Source: Pseudomonadales bacterium (GTDB lineage: Bacteria; Pseudomonadota; Gammaproteobacteria; Pseudomonadales; Pseudohongiellaceae). Taken from it: a DNA stretch of 14,699 nt. Positions 12,641 to 14,699 of this stretch are shown in pieces. The stretch spans positions 1-14,699 of the forward strand of contig JAKSCP010000005.1 of NCBI GenBank assembly GCA_022360535.1. The letters run 5' to 3'. Under the pieces are notes generated by a model. That model did no database searches. It was given only the letters and a program-made list of their open reading frames with translations, and was not told the origin of the DNA. A program made the translations under genes and the position numbers. How positions within the stretch are numbered: position 1 is the first letter of the stretch; every line of letters starts with the position of its first letter.

Positions 12641-14699
12641 ATGATGTCAGAGCAAAAATCCACCATTATTTACACGGAAACTGATGAAGCCCCCGCATTA
12701 GCGACTTACTCATTACTTCCTATCATCGAGGCCTTCTGTAAAGCATCAGATGTAGCCGTGGAGATTCGAGATATCTCTCTCTCCGGACGCATCATCGCCA
12801 ACTTCTCTGATTTCCTGTCAGCAGAGCAGCAGCAGTCTGACGCCCTGGCCGAGCTGGGAGAGATGACCCAGGACCCGATGGCTAACATTATCAAGTTGCC
12901 AAACATCTCAGCCTCTATTCCGCAAATGAAGGCGGCGATTAAGGAGCTGCAGGACAAAGGCTATGCTCTGCCTGATTACCCTGAAGAAAAAAAAAAAAAA
13001 AAAGAACAAGACATCAAAGACCGTTATGATCGAGTGAAGGGGAGCGCGGTAAACCCTGTTTTACGTGAGGGTAATTCCGATCGGCGGGCACCTGGTTCAG
13101 TGAAGAATTACGCGCGTCAGAACCCTCATTCCATGGGAGTCTGGTCAGTAGATTCCAAGTCCCATGTTTCCAGCATGTCTTCTGGTGATTTTTTTGGCTC
13201 AGAGCAATCAACCACTGTTCCTGCTGCTACCTCGGTCAACATTCAGCACACAGACAATGAGGGTAATGTCACTGTTCTCAAAGAAGGCATTGTGCTACAA
13301 GCAGGCGAAGTCATCGATTCTTCCTGCATGAACAAGAATGCACTGCGCAGTTTCCTCGCAGAACAGATTGATGACGCCAAGAATCAGGACGTGTTGATGT
13401 CCTTGCACATGAAAGCAACCATGATGAAAGTTTCCGATCCGATCATTTTCGGTCATGCGGTGACTGTGTATTACGCTGATGTGTTTGAGAAGTACGCAGA
13501 GACTTTTGAACAGCTAGGGGTTGATCCCAATAATGGCGTCGGCGACGTGTATGCCAAGATTCAGGATCTACCCGAAGACCAGAAGTCTGCCATCGAAGCA
13601 GATATCCAGGCCGTCTATGAAACCCAACCGGCAATGGCCATGGTTGACTCGGATCGCGGTATTACTAATTTGCATGTGCCCAGTGACATCATCATTGATG
13701 CTTCCATGCCAGCCGCGTTGCGTTCATCTGGCCAGATGTGGGGACCAGATGGTCAGTTACACGATATGAAGGCCGTAATTCCTGATCGCAGTTATGCAGG
13801 CATCTATCAGGAAGTGATCGATTTCTGCCGCACCAACGGTGCATTCGACCCTGCCACAATGGGTAGCGTGCCTAACGTTGGTCTTATGGCACAGAAGGCC
13901 GAAGAGTACGGCTCACACGACAAGACTTTCGAAGTGCCTGCTGACGGTAAGATGAGTGTGGTCGATAGTAGTGGCCCCGTGCTAATGGAGCACACAGTTG
14001 AGAGCGGTGATATCTGGCGCATGTGCCAGGTTAAGGATGCACCCATTCAAGACTGGGTCAAGTTAGCTGTCAACAGATCACGCCTAAGCAACACGCCGGT
14101 AGTATTCTGGCTCAACGAAGAGCGTGCTCATGATGCTGAACTCATCAAGAAAGTGAATCAGTACCTGCCCGATCACGATACCGATGGCTTGGAAATCCAT
14201 ATCATGGCGCCAACCGAAGCCTGTCGTTTTTCACTGCAGCGCATTGCGGAAAGTAAAGACACCATTTCAGCTACGGGTAATGTATTGAGAGACTACCTTA
14301 CTGATCTGTTTCCGATCCTGGAGCTGGGCACCAGCGCCAAGATGCTTTCGATAGTGCCGCTCATGAATGGCGGTGGGTTGTTCGAAACAGGAGCCGGCGG
14401 TTCTGCACCGAAACATGTACAGCAATTCGAAAAAGAAAATCACCTGCGCTGGGACTCACTGGGTGAGTTTCTGGCAATGGCTGCCTCGTTGGAACATCTG
14501 GCAAACGTCACGGACAATGCAAGGGCCCAGGTCCTGGCTGATGCGCTGGATAAGGCCACGGGCAAGTTTCTGGATACCAACAAGTCACCTTCACGAAAAG
14601 TGAATGAGTTGGACAATCGTGGCAGCCATTTTTATCTGTGCTTGTACTGGGCGGAAGCTCTGGCTACGCAGGATCAGGATGCAGAATTAAAACAAAAAT
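12641..14699 (+). CDS. Monomeric NADP-dependent isocitrate dehydrogenase (3' end outside window)
   Basis: This enzyme oxidatively decarboxylates isocitrate to 2-oxoglutarate with NADP in the TCA cycle. It is the large single-chain type, unrelated in length to the dimeric Icd. The window holds 686 codons of an expected roughly 740. I read the frame through to the end without a stop. Relative to the Azotobacter vinelandii enzyme as I remember it, all ligands occur at a constant offset of three: Ser135, Arg142, Arg148, Lys258, Asp353, Tyr423, Arg550, Asp551 and Asp555 for isocitrate/metal, and His592, Arg603 and Arg652 for NADP. Segments AVNPVLREGNSDRRAP and SLHMKATMMKVSDP are typical. AAAGGA upstream favours either of two adjacent ATGs (12641 or 12644). 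A 17-A run encodes five lysines near residues 117-121 without disturbing the frame. Confidence 0.95.
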   Translation, partial: MMSEQKSTIIYTETDEAPALATYSLLPIIEAFCKASDVAVEIRDISLSGRIIANFSDFLSAEQQQSDALAELGEMTQDPMANIIKLPNISASIPQMKAAIKELQDKGYALPDYPEEKKKKKEQDIKDRYDRVKGSAVNPVLREGNSDRRAPGSVKNYARQNPHSMGVWSVDSKSHVSSMSSGDFFGSEQSTTVPAATSVNIQHTDNEGNVTVLKEGIVLQAGEVIDSSCMNKNALRSFLAEQIDDAKNQDVLMSLHMKATMMKVSDPIIFGHAVTVYYADVFEKYAETFEQLGVDPNNGVGDVYAKIQDLPEDQKSAIEADIQAVYETQPAMAMVDSDRGITNLHVPSDIIIDASMPAALRSSGQMWGPDGQLHDMKAVIPDRSYAGIYQEVIDFCRTNGAFDPATMGSVPNVGLMAQKAEEYGSHDKTFEVPADGKMSVVDSSGPVLMEHTVESGDIWRMCQVKDAPIQDWVKLAVNRSRLSNTPVVFWLNEERAHDAELIKKVNQYLPDHDTDGLEIHIMAPTEACRFSLQRIAESKDTISATGNVLRDYLTDLFPILELGTSAKMLSIVPLMNGGGLFETGAGGSAPKHVQQFEKENHLRWDSLGEFLAMAASLEHLANVTDNARAQVLADALDKATGKFLDTNKSPSRKVNELDNRGSHFYLCLYWAEALATQDQDAELKQK
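12987..13003 (+). repeat. 17-base poly-A tract inside the isocitrate dehydrogenase gene
   Basis: An uninterrupted run of 17 adenines encodes most of EEKKKKKEQ. The length keeps the frame and matches the residue count of the corresponding loop in other monomeric isocitrate dehydrogenases. Loss or gain of one A leads to stops at 13027-13029 or 13035-13037. Confidence 0.9.

Noticed and set aside
12987..13003. Poly-A tract as evidence of a broken isocitrate dehydrogenase gene
   Set aside because: Codon-by-codon reading shows the frame continuing through the tract to the end of the window with all active-site residues in register, so the gene is not annotated as a pseudogene.
1..14699. CRISPR arrays, tRNA or rRNA genes, insertion sequences, prophage or toxin-antitoxin pairs
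   Set aside because: No spaced direct repeats, transposase motifs, terminal repeats or RNA-gene signatures were seen; nearly all bases belong to recognised protein genes.

Overview
The window looks like chromosomal DNA of a gammaproteobacterium related to the Pseudomonadales or marine oligotrophic lineages. The evidence is the cpdA-yqiA-parE-parC order, a two-TM AhpA/YtjB-like membrane protein close by, an EpmA/EpmB-type EF-P modification cluster, and a monomeric isocitrate dehydrogenase. Base composition is moderate, with about half G+C by eye. There is no insertion sequence, phage gene, CRISPR array, tRNA or rRNA. The lineage is inferred from protein resemblance and gene order only.

Positions 1-5206 (+ strand): the 3' end of cpdA (cAMP phosphodiesterase) overlaps yqiA (esterase), followed closely by parE and parC, the two subunits of topoisomerase IV. 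This block is tightly packed and probably one transcription unit.

Positions 5217-9309 (- strand): four genes run leftwards. In transcription order they are epmB, a stand-alone degenerate EAL protein, a membrane protein with a HAMP segment and a degenerate class III cyclase domain, and a membrane-anchored XRE-type HTH protein whose last codons meet parC tail to tail. Both signalling enzymes have lost key catalytic residues, so they look like receptors or scaffolds rather than enzymes. This accessory signalling block is the least explained part of the window.

Positions 9310-10997: efp and epmA run rightwards, divergently from epmB. EF-P keeps Lys34, and the ligase (EpmA) and aminomutase (EpmB) that beta-lysylate it are both here, forming a self-contained translation-factor maturation cluster.

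Positions 10998-12371 (- strand): a GNAT acetyltransferase resembling spermidine/spermine acetyltransferase is coupled to a D-amino-acid aminotransferase. The latter ends exactly against epmA.

Positions 12372-12640: a 269-bp divergent regulatory region with a perfect 19-bp palindrome, a consensus extended -10 promoter with a GC-rich discriminator, and a potentially structured leader. Positions 12641-14699: the gene for monomeric NADP-dependent isocitrate dehydrogenase, cut by the window end, with a 17-A homopolymer inside the reading frame.
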